From positions 1 through 64,000 of the forward strand of contig DITE01000008.1 of assembly GCA_002422725.1 (NCBI GenBank): 64,000 bases of DNA, written 5' to 3'. The notes under the pieces were generated by a model. That model did no database searches, was not told where the DNA came from, and worked only from the letters and a program-made list of their open reading frames with translations. A program made the position numbers and the translations under genes. Positions 52,009-59,873 of this stretch are shown piece by piece (position 1 is the first letter of the stretch; every line of letters starts with the position of its first letter). The stretch is from Bacteroidales bacterium UBA6192 (lineage in GTDB: Bacteria; Bacteroidota; Bacteroidia; Bacteroidales; F082).

Positions 52009-52668
52009 ATGCTACCTGAGTATCAAACAATAAAAAACATCATCTTCGATTTTGGTGGTGTTATTCTCGATATTGACCCCCAGCTTACCCTTAACGAATT
52101 AAAAAAACTGGGATTCGACGACATGAATATTTTTATGAACGATGAGTTTCAGGAAAATGTCATGGGAAAATTTGAAAGGGGTATTCTCACCCCTGAAAAA
52201 TTCAGGCAAAAGATACGCGAACTCACCGGCCTCGACTTGTGCGATCAGGAGATTGATGATGCCTGGAACGCCCTGCTGCTTGATATTCCTAAGGAACGAA
52301 TTGCTGCAATTGAACAGGTGAAGCAGCATTATAACATATTTTTACTCAGCAACTCAAACGAGATTCACTACGAGCTGTATTTGCGCGATCTGCAACTCAG
52401 GTTTGGATACCACGAATTTGACAAGCTCTTTCACAAAGCTTATTTCTCTTTCGATCTGCACTTGAGTAAGCCCAATCCCGAAATATTCGAATTTGTGCTG
52501 AACCAGCATAACCTCCTGCCTGCCGAAACCCTCTTTATCGACGACACCTTTGAGCATATCAAAGCTGCCCGTAAACTGGGCTTGCTCACCTATCATCTGC
52601 AGAAACCGGTGCGCGTCAGGGATATCTTCGAAAATGGTTTGTTAAAAGAAAAACTTGCGATTGTTTAG
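52009..52668 (+). CDS. HAD-superfamily hydrolase (subfamily IA, YihX-like)
   Basis: A 219-residue cytoplasmic phosphatase of the haloacid dehalogenase superfamily. Motif I is IIFDFGGVILDID with nucleophile Asp14. The second acidic residue of the usual D-x-D is Gly16, as in YihX-type glucose-1-phosphatases. Motif II is FLLSNSN, motif III LSKPNPEIF with the Lys, and motif IV LFIDDT with the two Asp. A helical cap lies between residues 20 and 90. The substrate is probably a sugar phosphate but unproven. It is convergent with dus, leaving only ten bases between stops. Confidence 0.92.
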   Translation: MLPEYQTIKNIIFDFGGVILDIDPQLTLNELKKLGFDDMNIFMNDEFQENVMGKFERGILTPEKFRQKIRELTGLDLCDQEIDDAWNALLLDIPKERIAAIEQVKQHYNIFLLSNSNEIHYELYLRDLQLRFGYHEFDKLFHKAYFSFDLHLSKPNPEIFEFVLNQHNLLPAETLFIDDTFEHIKAARKLGLLTYHLQKPVRVRDIFENGLLKEKLAIV

Positions 52669-52678
52669 GCCCTGCGGA

Positions 52679-53680
52679 TTAATCGTGTAAATCTGGGATG
52701 GGGTTATTGTAGTATTCTTCAATTTCATCCAGAATGGCCAGCAGTTCGTCATAGATTTCGGTCGACATTATCTTCATCCTGAAGGGTTTGAAGTTGGGAT
52801 AGCCCTTGAAATAATCGCTCCAGTGCTTGCGCATCTCGAGCAGTGCCAGGCGTTCGCCTTTCCATTCAACAGATTTCTGCAAATGAATTTTACTCACCCT
52901 AAGCCTTTCATGAATGTCAGGCGGTGACGGCAGGGTGCCATCAGCAAGAAATTGTTTTATGTCTCTGAAAATCCATGGATTACCATAACTTCCCCTGGCG
53001 ATCATCAAGCCGTCAACACCAAAGTTATCCCTGAAATATTTTGCCGAAGGACCATCAATCACATCACCATTGCCAAAAACGGGGATGTTCATGCGTGGGT
53101 TACGTTTCACTTCTCCGATCAATGTCCAGTCGGCGGGAACACTCGACCGGGTTGTACGCAGGCGCCCGTGAATGGTGATCGCCTGTATGCCGACGTCCTG
53201 CAGTTTTTCGGCAATTTCTACTATATCCCTGCGGCTATCGTCGTAGCCAAGTCGTGTTTTCACTGTAACAGGCAGTTTGGTCGCTTTTACCACAGCGGCA
53301 GTCATCTCGACCATCTTCGGGATGTTATTCATGATCCCGCTGCCGGCACCACGATCGGCCACTTTGCGCACCGGACAACCGAAGTTGATATCGATAATGT
53401 CGGGATTGGCTCTTTCGGCATAGGCAGTGGCTTTGATCATGGAGTCGATATCGTGTCCAAAGATCTGAATGCCGATTGGCCTCTCGAATTCAGAAAAATC
53501 AAGCTTTTTAACGCTTTTGACAGCATCACGGATCAGGCCTTCGGACGAAATAAACTCGGTGTACATGATATCGGCACCAAACATTTTGCATACATAGCGA
53601 AATGGCGGATCGCTCACATCCTCCATGGGGGCAAGTAAAATGGGGAATTCCCCGACTTCGAGATGACTGATTTTGATCAA
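52679..53680 (-). CDS. tRNA-dihydrouridine synthase (DusB-like), TTG start
   Basis: FMN enzyme that reduces uridines in the tRNA D-loop. The 333-residue product, read from a TTG at 53680, begins (M)IKISHLEVGEFPILLAPMED, the usual N-terminus of Bacteroidetes homologues. It shows SDPPFRYVCKMFGADIMYTEF, DINFGCPVRKV with the catalytic Cys, KTRLGYDD, ITIHGRL and GNGDV for FMN phosphate binding. An ATG at 53761 exists in frame. It lies upstream of the best minus-strand -7 box and inside the divergent promoter, and the extra 27 residues match nothing, so TTG is preferred. Confidence 0.93.
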   Translation of the reverse strand: MIKISHLEVGEFPILLAPMEDVSDPPFRYVCKMFGADIMYTEFISSEGLIRDAVKSVKKLDFSEFERPIGIQIFGHDIDSMIKATAYAERANPDIIDINFGCPVRKVADRGAGSGIMNNIPKMVEMTAAVVKATKLPVTVKTRLGYDDSRRDIVEIAEKLQDVGIQAITIHGRLRTTRSSVPADWTLIGEVKRNPRMNIPVFGNGDVIDGPSAKYFRDNFGVDGLMIARGSYGNPWIFRDIKQFLADGTLPSPPDIHERLRVSKIHLQKSVEWKGERLALLEMRKHWSDYFKGYPNFKPFRMKIMSTEIYDELLAILDEIEEYYNNPIPDLHD

Positions 53681-53691
53681 TGGCTGGCTTT

Positions 53692-53723
53692 TTGCGTTTA
53701 GGGCTGCAAAAATATTAAATTTG
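53692..53723 (+). promoter_or_regulatory. -33/-7 promoter for the CPBP protease gene
   Basis: TTG at 53692-53694, 21 bases, then TAAATTTG at 53716-53723. The start near 53730 precedes the ATG at 53751 by about 21 bases. It overlaps the oppositely oriented dus -7 box. Confidence 0.65.
53706..53713 (-). promoter_or_regulatory. -7 promoter box for dus
   Basis: Reads TATTTTTG on the minus strand and ends two bases from the plus-strand -7 box at 53716. A TTG equivalent at 53738-53740 is 24 bases away, slightly long. Transcription near 53699 supports the TTG start at 53680. Confidence 0.5.
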
Positions 53724-53750
53724 CCGCTCACTTTAACCAATGATCCAAAT

Positions 53751-54692
53751 ATGAAAAACATGCCATTATTTGGTCAGACTTCTGCAGGGTTTCAACTTTT
53801 TTTATTTCCTGGAATCGTTTTGTTGGGCACTGTTGTGTTTATGGCACTTGCATTTGTGACTGCTTCATTGATTTTCGGTGTTCCGCTCGAAACTGTTCCA
53901 GCTTTAGTGAATCAAACCGACACCAGCACAGGGCTAAATGTTGCCCGAATGATGCAGGTTGGAAGTCAGTTGGGTTTGTTTGTTTTCCCTCCCTTATTTT
54001 TTGCCTGGCTGGTGAGTCGGTTTCCTTTTGCTTATCTGGGTTTTCGCACCGAATTAAAGCTTCAGCAGTTGCTGCCGGGTTTAATTTTGTTGTTTGCTGC
54101 TTTACCCTTCATTCATGCGCTGGCCGATCTGAACAAGGCAATGCAGCTTCCCGCATGGCTCCATGAAATTGAGCACTGGATGCTGGAGAAAGAAGATTTT
54201 GCTGGCATCCTTACAGAACGATTCCTTGGTGTTGAATCTATTTATCTTCTGTTTTTCAATTTATTGATGATCGCTGTAATTCCCGGAATCGGCGAGGAAA
54301 TGGTTTTCAGATCTGTGTTACAGCCCTTGTTCGGCAAGCTATTCAGAAACGTTCATGCAGGACTTGTCCTGTCAGCATTTCTGTTTGCTTTTATGCATAT
54401 GCAGTTTTACGGCTTTTTGCCCAGGTTCGTACTGGGCATTTTTCTTGGTTATGCGTATCTGTGGAGTGGATCAGTCTGGTTGCCTGTCATGATGCATACT
54501 TTGAATAATGCAGCAGCTGTGGTGGTGTTTTATTTGCATCACAATGCGTGGATCAAAACCGATATAGAGAATTTTGGTTCAGCTTCCGGAAATATTTACT
54601 GGGTAGTAGCAAGTCTGATCTTAACCTGTGTTTTGCTTTTTATCATGTGGTCGGGCAGAAAATGGCATTCAAAAAAAGAAGCTCATCCGTGA
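53751..54692 (+). CDS. CPBP-family intramembrane metalloprotease
   Basis: A 313-residue membrane protein of the CPBP (CAAX protease and bacteriocin-processing, Abi) family with about eight helices. The catalytic motifs are IGEEMVFRSVLQ (E-E-x-x-x-R), FLFAFMHMQ (F-x-x-x-H) and PVMMHTLNNAAAV (H-x-x-x-N/B), all in the C-terminal half as expected. Some members process prenylated proteins or peptides, and the bacterial substrates are mostly unknown. ATG 53751 follows the predicted promoter; ATG 53760 is possible. The gene is divergent from dus. Its last bases overlap the terminator hairpin of the opposing exb operon. Confidence 0.92.
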   Translation: MKNMPLFGQTSAGFQLFLFPGIVLLGTVVFMALAFVTASLIFGVPLETVPALVNQTDTSTGLNVARMMQVGSQLGLFVFPPLFFAWLVSRFPFAYLGFRTELKLQQLLPGLILLFAALPFIHALADLNKAMQLPAWLHEIEHWMLEKEDFAGILTERFLGVESIYLLFFNLLMIAVIPGIGEEMVFRSVLQPLFGKLFRNVHAGLVLSAFLFAFMHMQFYGFLPRFVLGIFLGYAYLWSGSVWLPVMMHTLNNAAAVVVFYLHHNAWIKTDIENFGSASGNIYWVVASLILTCVLLFIMWSGRKWHSKKEAHP

Positions 54693-54703
54693 GAATGAGC
54701 TTC
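54671..54703 (-). terminator. Terminator of the exb operon, overlapping the CPBP 3' end
   Basis: GAAGCTCAT (54678-54686) pairs with ATGAGCTTC (54695-54703) around eight bases. On the minus strand it is followed by seven T (54671-54677). The CPBP stop codon lies inside the loop region, so one segment serves as coding DNA on one strand and terminator on the other. Confidence 0.8.
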
Positions 54704-54728
54704 CTGCATGAATAAAGTGTTTTGAGAA

Positions 54729-55196
54729 CTAATTCTTAGCGACGCCTTTGAGTGTTGAATAATTGATTCTGAACGCTCCGGCTTTGCGCAGTTCCTGCTT
54801 AACATCGGTAACCACACCCATTTTTGTGTCGTTGTGAACCTTTAAGGAGGTGGTCAGAAAAGGTCTGTCAGCTTCATTGCGGGCTTCCCTTTCTGATGCG
54901 ATAAATTCAGGCACATCATTAACGCGGGCAAACTGGTCATTTAGCTGGATGCGTGATTCTGTTCCATACATCAGTGCGTTTGTAGGGGGGCCAATGTAGA
55001 TATAGCTTACCAACGACTTTTTATCGAGTTTTTGAACCTCAGTAGCTGTTGGCAACTTCAATTTTACTTTGAGTGTTACTTCGCGCATCACAGTAGTTAC
55101 CATAAAGAAAAACAGCAACATAAAGATGATGTCGGGAAGCGAAGAGGTATTAATGGCCGGTGATCCCTTGCCTTTTTTTGTTCTGAATTTCGACAT
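54729..55196 (-). CDS. ExbD/TolR-family biopolymer transport protein (second copy)
   Basis: A 155-residue single-pass protein of the proton-driven ExbB-ExbD motor. A basic cytoplasmic start (KFRTKKGKGSPAINTSS) leads to the membrane helix LPDIIFMLLFFFMVTTV with the conserved proton-carrying Asp near residue 22. A periplasmic domain of about 110 residues ending GAFRINYSTLKGVAKN follows. It lies one base after the first exbD stop and closes the operon. The two ExbD copies differ in the periplasmic part, so they may form a heteromer or serve different partners. Confidence 0.94.
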   Translation of the reverse strand: MSKFRTKKGKGSPAINTSSLPDIIFMLLFFFMVTTVMREVTLKVKLKLPTATEVQKLDKKSLVSYIYIGPPTNALMYGTESRIQLNDQFARVNDVPEFIASEREARNEADRPFLTTSLKVHNDTKMGVVTDVKQELRKAGAFRINYSTLKGVAKN

Positions 55197-55197
55197 A

Positions 55198-55773
55198 TCA
55201 ATTTCCTCCTATACTTTCGGGTTCAGCTTCGGAAATACGCACCGGAACGGCCTCATTGATGGCTTTAATCTTATTTTCGTCGGTTAATTGCGAAAACTTC
55301 ATGCCAAACTTATTTCTCGACAACTCATCCCTGAGTTCGTTAAACGCCCTTGCCAGTTCGTTCTGCACATTAATGTACATGTCATAAGATGTACCTCGGT
55401 CGTTTTTGAGCGAAATAACCCCTTTCGAAACATAAACATCTCCAATCAGTTCTATTGATTTCTGTTCAGCTTCCGGGAAGTTGATGTTGTCGGGAAAATG
55501 TGGCATCATGAAATTCTTGGCCACTTCCTTCAGCGTCGAAACACTTCCGGGCTTTCCGTTTACGAGCAACCTGTCATTTTTGTTGACAAGCACATTCATA
55601 ACATTCCGTTCCTTTATCTTTTGATCAATTTCTTCTTCCACAGGCGGGGGAAGTCGACGGACAATGCCCGTATCAACATCCATGGTAGTGGTAACAAGAA
55701 AGAAAATCAGCAAAAGGAATGCAATATCAGCCATCGAGCCCGCATTAATTTCTGTTGATGCTCTTCTAGCCAT
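55198..55773 (-). CDS. ExbD/TolR-family biopolymer transport protein (first copy)
   Basis: A 191-residue ExbD: N-terminal INAGSMADIAFLLLIFFLVTTTMD with the membrane Asp, then a longer periplasmic domain than the second copy. That domain contains PPPVEEEIDQKIKERNVMNVLVN and a C-terminal extension of about 45 residues rich in charged residues (LSRNKFGMKFSQLTDENKI). Together with ExbB and TonB such proteins drive uptake through outer-membrane receptors. It follows the small membrane protein by six bases. No tonB gene is in the window. Confidence 0.94.
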   Translation of the reverse strand: MARRASTEINAGSMADIAFLLLIFFLVTTTMDVDTGIVRRLPPPVEEEIDQKIKERNVMNVLVNKNDRLLVNGKPGSVSTLKEVAKNFMMPHFPDNINFPEAEQKSIELIGDVYVSKGVISLKNDRGTSYDMYINVQNELARAFNELRDELSRNKFGMKFSQLTDENKIKAINEAVPVRISEAEPESIGGN

Positions 55774-55779
55774 AATTGT

Positions 55780-56196
55780 TTATTTTAACAGTTTTGAAAT
55801 GCTTGAATAAATTACTGCCAGAATAGCAAAACCTGCTGTAATGTAAGTGAATAGCAGTCCCATTCCGACTAATCTGGATGTTTGGGCTGTGATATTCATT
55901 TGCTCCAGTTTGATATTACTGAATGAATTGCCGGAAAAGCTATAGGCAATGATAGCCACCAACACGATAATGCCTAAGCTGAGTAACAGCTTGACAGCAT
56001 TTTTGGGATTCTGAATATAACTGAATATTGGAGATACAACAGCTACGATCACGGCGATAACAAGCAGAATATAGCCCCATCTGAGCAAGACAGATTCTGT
56101 GATTCCGGAACTGTAAAATAACAACCCCAATGCAACTGATACCACCATCAGCCCAATCATCACCCAACTAACATATTTTGATAGTTTGTCAATCAT
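55780..56196 (-). CDS. Four-helix membrane protein of the exb operon, function unknown
   Basis: A 138-residue protein with four predicted membrane helices (about 10-30, 37-60, 70-90 and 108-132) and short loops; the longest loop, about residues 90-106, contains GNSFSNIKLEQMN. No named family or catalytic residues are recognised. It lies between exbB and exbD with gaps of five and six bases, so it is surely cotranscribed. Similar small membrane genes occur at this place in other Bacteroidetes exb operons, from memory. A role in motor assembly is inferred only from position. Confidence 0.85.
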   Translation of the reverse strand: MIDKLSKYVSWVMIGLMVVSVALGLLFYSSGITESVLLRWGYILLVIAVIVAVVSPIFSYIQNPKNAVKLLLSLGIIVLVAIIAYSFSGNSFSNIKLEQMNITAQTSRLVGMGLLFTYITAGFAILAVIYSSISKLLK

Positions 56197-56201
56197 GATG
56201 C

Positions 56202-56993
56202 TTATTTTTTTGAATATTTATTCAGAATATCGATAAAGGTAATGGAACTGTCTTCCATATTGTTTACCAATGAATCGATTTTTGAAATAATATAGTTATA
56301 AAATATCTGAAGGATAATAGCTACAATAAGTCCGAATACAGTGGTAAGTAGCGCAACTTTAATACCATCAGCTACGATTTGGGGAGAAATGTCGCCAGCA
56401 GCTGCGATGGCATCAAAAGCCTGAATCATACCAACAACAGTACCCATAAATCCAAGCATAGGCGCAAGGGCAATAAACAACGAAATCCAGCTAACGCCAC
56501 TTTCTAAACGGCCGGTTATGACAGAACCATAAGCAACAATCGATTTTTCAACTTCTTCGATTCCTGAGTCAAAACGCAACAGTCCCTGATAAAAAATGCT
56601 GGCCACAGGACCACGTGTGTTGCGGCAGATTTCCTTTGCTTTCTCAACACCTTCGGTTTGCAGTGCTGATTCGATGCCTTCCAGAAGTTTCTTTGTGTTA
56701 GAAGCGCTGAGTGTGAGGTAAATAATTCTTTCGATACAGATTGCTAAACCGAATATCAGGGTCAGCAATACGATTCCCATGAACTCAGGTCCGCCATCGA
56801 TGAATTGTTCTTTGAGAACTTCATGAAAAGTTTGGGGAGCTTCTGTTTCTGCCTGCATAGCAACAGTTGTGGTTGCAGTTTCTTCAACAGCAGTTTGCTC
56901 AGTAGTTTCACCCTCAGTTTGAGCATACATCAGGTTCGATAGTCCAAAGAACATGATGCCCGCAATGGTCAGTAAAGCAATAATTTTTTTCAT
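56202..56993 (-). CDS. ExbB/TolQ/MotA-family proton channel protein
   Basis: A 263-residue motor subunit. Unusually for the classical enzyme, it begins with a signal-like helix (KKIIALLTIAGIMFFGLSNLMYA). A Thr/Glu-rich stretch of about 35 residues (TEGETTEQTAVEETATTT) follows, and then the three core ExbB helices: FMGIVLLTLIFGLAICIERIIYL, ISLFIALAPMLGFMGTVVGMI and VALLTTVFGLIVAIILQIFYNY. The GTVVGM motif lines the pore. This longer form is common in Bacteroidetes. First gene of the operon, with a -7 box about 82 bases upstream. Confidence 0.94.
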   Translation of the reverse strand: MKKIIALLTIAGIMFFGLSNLMYAQTEGETTEQTAVEETATTTVAMQAETEAPQTFHEVLKEQFIDGGPEFMGIVLLTLIFGLAICIERIIYLTLSASNTKKLLEGIESALQTEGVEKAKEICRNTRGPVASIFYQGLLRFDSGIEEVEKSIVAYGSVITGRLESGVSWISLFIALAPMLGFMGTVVGMIQAFDAIAAAGDISPQIVADGIKVALLTTVFGLIVAIILQIFYNYIISKIDSLVNNMEDSSITFIDILNKYSKK

Positions 56994-57074
56994 AAGCTTA
57001 AGAAATGTTAATTACTATTATTAACTCCGTTTTTGTGTGGTTATTATTTTAAATTAAGAAAACCCAAAGAGCAG

Positions 57075-57082
57075 CAAATGTA
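57075..57082 (-). promoter_or_regulatory. -7 promoter box for the exb operon
   Basis: Reads TACATTTG on the minus strand. It predicts a leader of about 75 bases before exbB. No clear TTG at -33. Confidence 0.4.
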
Positions 57083-57140
57083 TGAAAAAATTGAAAACAT
57101 CATCTTTTTACACATTAAGAATTTGTTTCTAAAAAAATCA

Positions 57141-57229
<89 letters not shown>

Positions 57230-57261
57230 ATAATCCTCAAAACGGATATCGAAACAGGCGT

Positions 57262-57293
57262 CAAAAGTAGGTATTTTTTTTGTATCATGCCAA
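57262..57293 (-). promoter_or_regulatory. -33/-7 promoter of tRNA-Ser
   Basis: On the minus strand TTG (57293-57291), 21 bases, then TACTTTTG (57269-57262). The predicted leader is about 26 bases. Confidence 0.7.
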
Positions 57294-57368
57294 AGCATTT
57301 TTAAACCTTAGTGGTTGAATGGCGAATTCCAGTATAGTTTCTAATAAAACTGAAAATCAGTTAGAAAC

Positions 57369-59609
57369 TTATCTGATTATTAGCTTTGCGGTGGCTTGGC
57401 CATCGTTCCATACAAGTTTCATGATATACATCCCCGGACTCAAACCACGGATATCGATGCTAAATTCGCCATGTTGCACATGATTAACGAGTTCACGGCC
57501 ACTTTGGTCAAATATTTTCAGGCTGACTGGTTTTTGGTCAGCTGCCATAATATGAACGAAATCTGTTGCCGGATTGGGATAAAATCCTACAGGATTTGCA
57601 ATTTCCTTAAGGTTCGTGATTACCTGGTTTATCTCCACATCATCCAGATAAAATCCATCTGCCGTTACCCAGGTGTCGCTTTCAAAGCGAAACCGTAGTC
57701 TCATCAATTCCGAGCCAATATAATCGTTTAGCGAATAAGTAAGCTTTTGCCAGCTATTTTGTGTTCCGTTGTAGCTTGCTAATGATGTCCATGGGTTTCC
57801 ATCCGGCGAAATCTCGAGCCACACATAATCGTAGCCAGTTTCCAGATCAAATTTTGCCCAGAAACTCAGGCTAACATCTTCAATATCGCCAACAAGGCTA
57901 AAGGGTCTCAGGCTGGCATAGCTTACAACATTGTTCTGATAGGCACCACCGGGACTATCAGTAAAACTGTGCGCAGGACTATGACTGCTGCTGCTGGTCA
58001 GTCCCCAGTTGGAGGAAATTTCCCAATAGTTTGTTTCTTCTTCAAAATCATCGTAATAGGGTAGCGCCAGCAAGGGCATTGGGACAACCGTAACAGTGTT
58101 CGATTTGTCCGATTCTTCTCCCGATTCTGAATAGATAGCGGTTATATGGTAATTGTAGGCAATGCCATTTTCAACATCCAGATCATTATAGCTTGTTTGT
58201 TCAGAAGTGCCTGTCAGCACATCATCGCGATAAATATTGAAATAGTCGATGTCAGCCATTTCGTCCCAAATAAGTTTCACACGGGTATCAAAAGGTAAAG
58301 CTGCAAGATTGCGGGGTGGGTTAATCCGGTTTGCCAGACTTGCTGCCGAAGCCAAAGAAGCCTGGGTGAACACCCTTGCTTGTTGGGCGTTGTTGTAACT
58401 TGGCCCTACCAGGTCGTTCGAAGTATGAATATAGGGGCTGTAATTCTGACTGTCTTCAAATGGAAATATTCCCATGAAACCATTGTTGTTGAATGAGGTA
58501 TGATCGCTGTCGCCACCCTGGAGCATACCTTGTTCAATGGCAAATCCGGGGAGGTAGGTTGCACAGATATCGGTGTAAAAGTTTGCCAGTTCTTCGGCCG
58601 ATGGTGGATAGATCAAATCGGTGTGCATATAGCTGCCGTTTTGGAGGTAGCCAATCATATCCAGATTGAAATAGCCATGTATGTCCATGCCTTGATCGGC
58701 GCATCGCGAGGCATAAGCATCACTTCCATAAAGTCCGTATTCTTCACCTGAAAAGGCACAGAAAACAAGTGTCCTGTCGAAGGTATACTGACTCATAATC
58801 CGGGCTATTTCGATTACAGCTGCTGTCCCTGAAGCGTTGTCGTCGGCCCCCGGAGCTGCTCCTGAATTGGAATAGGAGTCATAATGTGCGCCAACTATTA
58901 CATATTCATCCGGATAAACACTGCCTGTTAATGTAGCAATAACATTGTCGCTTGCATTGCCGCCCGGCATGGAAAAGTTCATGATTTCGACTTCAAGATC
59001 AAAGCTTTCGAACTGGTCAGCAATCCAGTTTTGCGCTTCAACACTTTGCGTTGTGTAAGCATTACGCGTGCCGAAATCTTCCAGATGCTGAACACTTGTT
59101 GTGATGTTTGCGTCATTGACTTCGTTGAGCAAAGATTCAATGAAGGGGTCTGGTTCGGTGCGATTCGGACCTGCATAATTCAATGGTTTTGGTGAGCCTA
59201 TACTTTTGTTATGTATTCTAACTAATCCATCATTCCGGGCCGGGGGTAATTGCCCGTAAAGGGTTTCATTGATTGAAACGATCAGGTAACCGTCGGCTTT
59301 GTATAGCACCGAGGCAATTGAACTTATATTAAAGGTGTACTGCGAAACAAATTCAGGTTCAGCGTAAACAACATAGTAGCTTTGGAAGTTGTTCCATGGG
59401 TTCACAGCCAGCAATTCATGTTTATCCCTGATGGTTGAGTTGGTGGTCGCTATGGCAAATTCGCGGCTCAGATAATGTAGTCTGAGATCGTTGTTCATCA
59501 TCAGTTGACCGATGTGATTGTTATCCTGAAGATGGATCAATATAAGTTGCTCCGCATTCACACTGATGCTTCCTACCAACAAGAATAAAAACAGGACAAT
59601 TTTTTTCAT
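57369..59609 (-). CDS. Secreted M28 zinc peptidase with T9SS sorting domain
   Basis: A 746-residue exported metallopeptidase. Signal peptide MKKIVLFLFLLVGSISVNA, a propeptide of about 150 residues, then an M28 (aminopeptidase S/Y type) domain. All zinc ligands are visible: His242 in VGAHYDS, Asp in GADDNASG (about 256), Glu pair in FSGEEYG (289-290, the first as general base), Asp317 in LDMIG and His395 in YIHTSND. A fibronectin III domain and a beta-sandwich resembling MAM/immune-inhibitor-A domains (YDYVWLEISPDG, FYLDDVEI) follow, then a T9SS domain beginning GFYPNPATD. ATG 59609 is preferred because a -7 box lies at 59637. Confidence 0.93.
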   Translation of the reverse strand: MKKIVLFLFLLVGSISVNAEQLILIHLQDNNHIGQLMMNNDLRLHYLSREFAIATTNSTIRDKHELLAVNPWNNFQSYYVVYAEPEFVSQYTFNISSIASVLYKADGYLIVSINETLYGQLPPARNDGLVRIHNKSIGSPKPLNYAGPNRTEPDPFIESLLNEVNDANITTSVQHLEDFGTRNAYTTQSVEAQNWIADQFESFDLEVEIMNFSMPGGNASDNVIATLTGSVYPDEYVIVGAHYDSYSNSGAAPGADDNASGTAAVIEIARIMSQYTFDRTLVFCAFSGEEYGLYGSDAYASRCADQGMDIHGYFNLDMIGYLQNGSYMHTDLIYPPSAEELANFYTDICATYLPGFAIEQGMLQGGDSDHTSFNNNGFMGIFPFEDSQNYSPYIHTSNDLVGPSYNNAQQARVFTQASLASAASLANRINPPRNLAALPFDTRVKLIWDEMADIDYFNIYRDDVLTGTSEQTSYNDLDVENGIAYNYHITAIYSESGEESDKSNTVTVVPMPLLALPYYDDFEEETNYWEISSNWGLTSSSSHSPAHSFTDSPGGAYQNNVVSYASLRPFSLVGDIEDVSLSFWAKFDLETGYDYVWLEISPDGNPWTSLASYNGTQNSWQKLTYSLNDYIGSELMRLRFRFESDTWVTADGFYLDDVEINQVITNLKEIANPVGFYPNPATDFVHIMAADQKPVSLKIFDQSGRELVNHVQHGEFSIDIRGLSPGMYIMKLVWNDGQATAKLIIR

Positions 59610-59636
59610 ATTGCTAAAAATTTTAATTTGGTTGTG

Positions 59637-59644
59637 CAAAGCTA
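59637..59644 (-). promoter_or_regulatory. -7 promoter box for the M28 peptidase gene
   Basis: Reads TAGCTTTG on the minus strand, 27 bases before the ATG at 59609. It overlaps the alternative ATG at 59639, which it therefore excludes. Confidence 0.45.
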
Positions 59645-59873
59645 CGGATGTTTGTTCATTTTAAATAATCATTCATAGAACGACGTTTTATTCATGAATT
59701 GGGGGTTTTTATAAATGAGAAAAGTGGCCTGAACAAGGTCATTTTATAGATAGGAGTTCCAGTTAGTAAAAGATTGATTGCTGATTTTCATCAAGGGCAG
59801 ATCAGATGTGGCGAAATATTTCGTTTTTTTGCAGTTCATTGCTGGCATAAAATCCACTTAAACTCTATTTAAA

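Noticed and set aside
52952..53638. 228-codon plus-strand frame antisense to dus
   Set aside because: Long only because dus avoids certain codons; the dus frame has all FMN and catalytic motifs.
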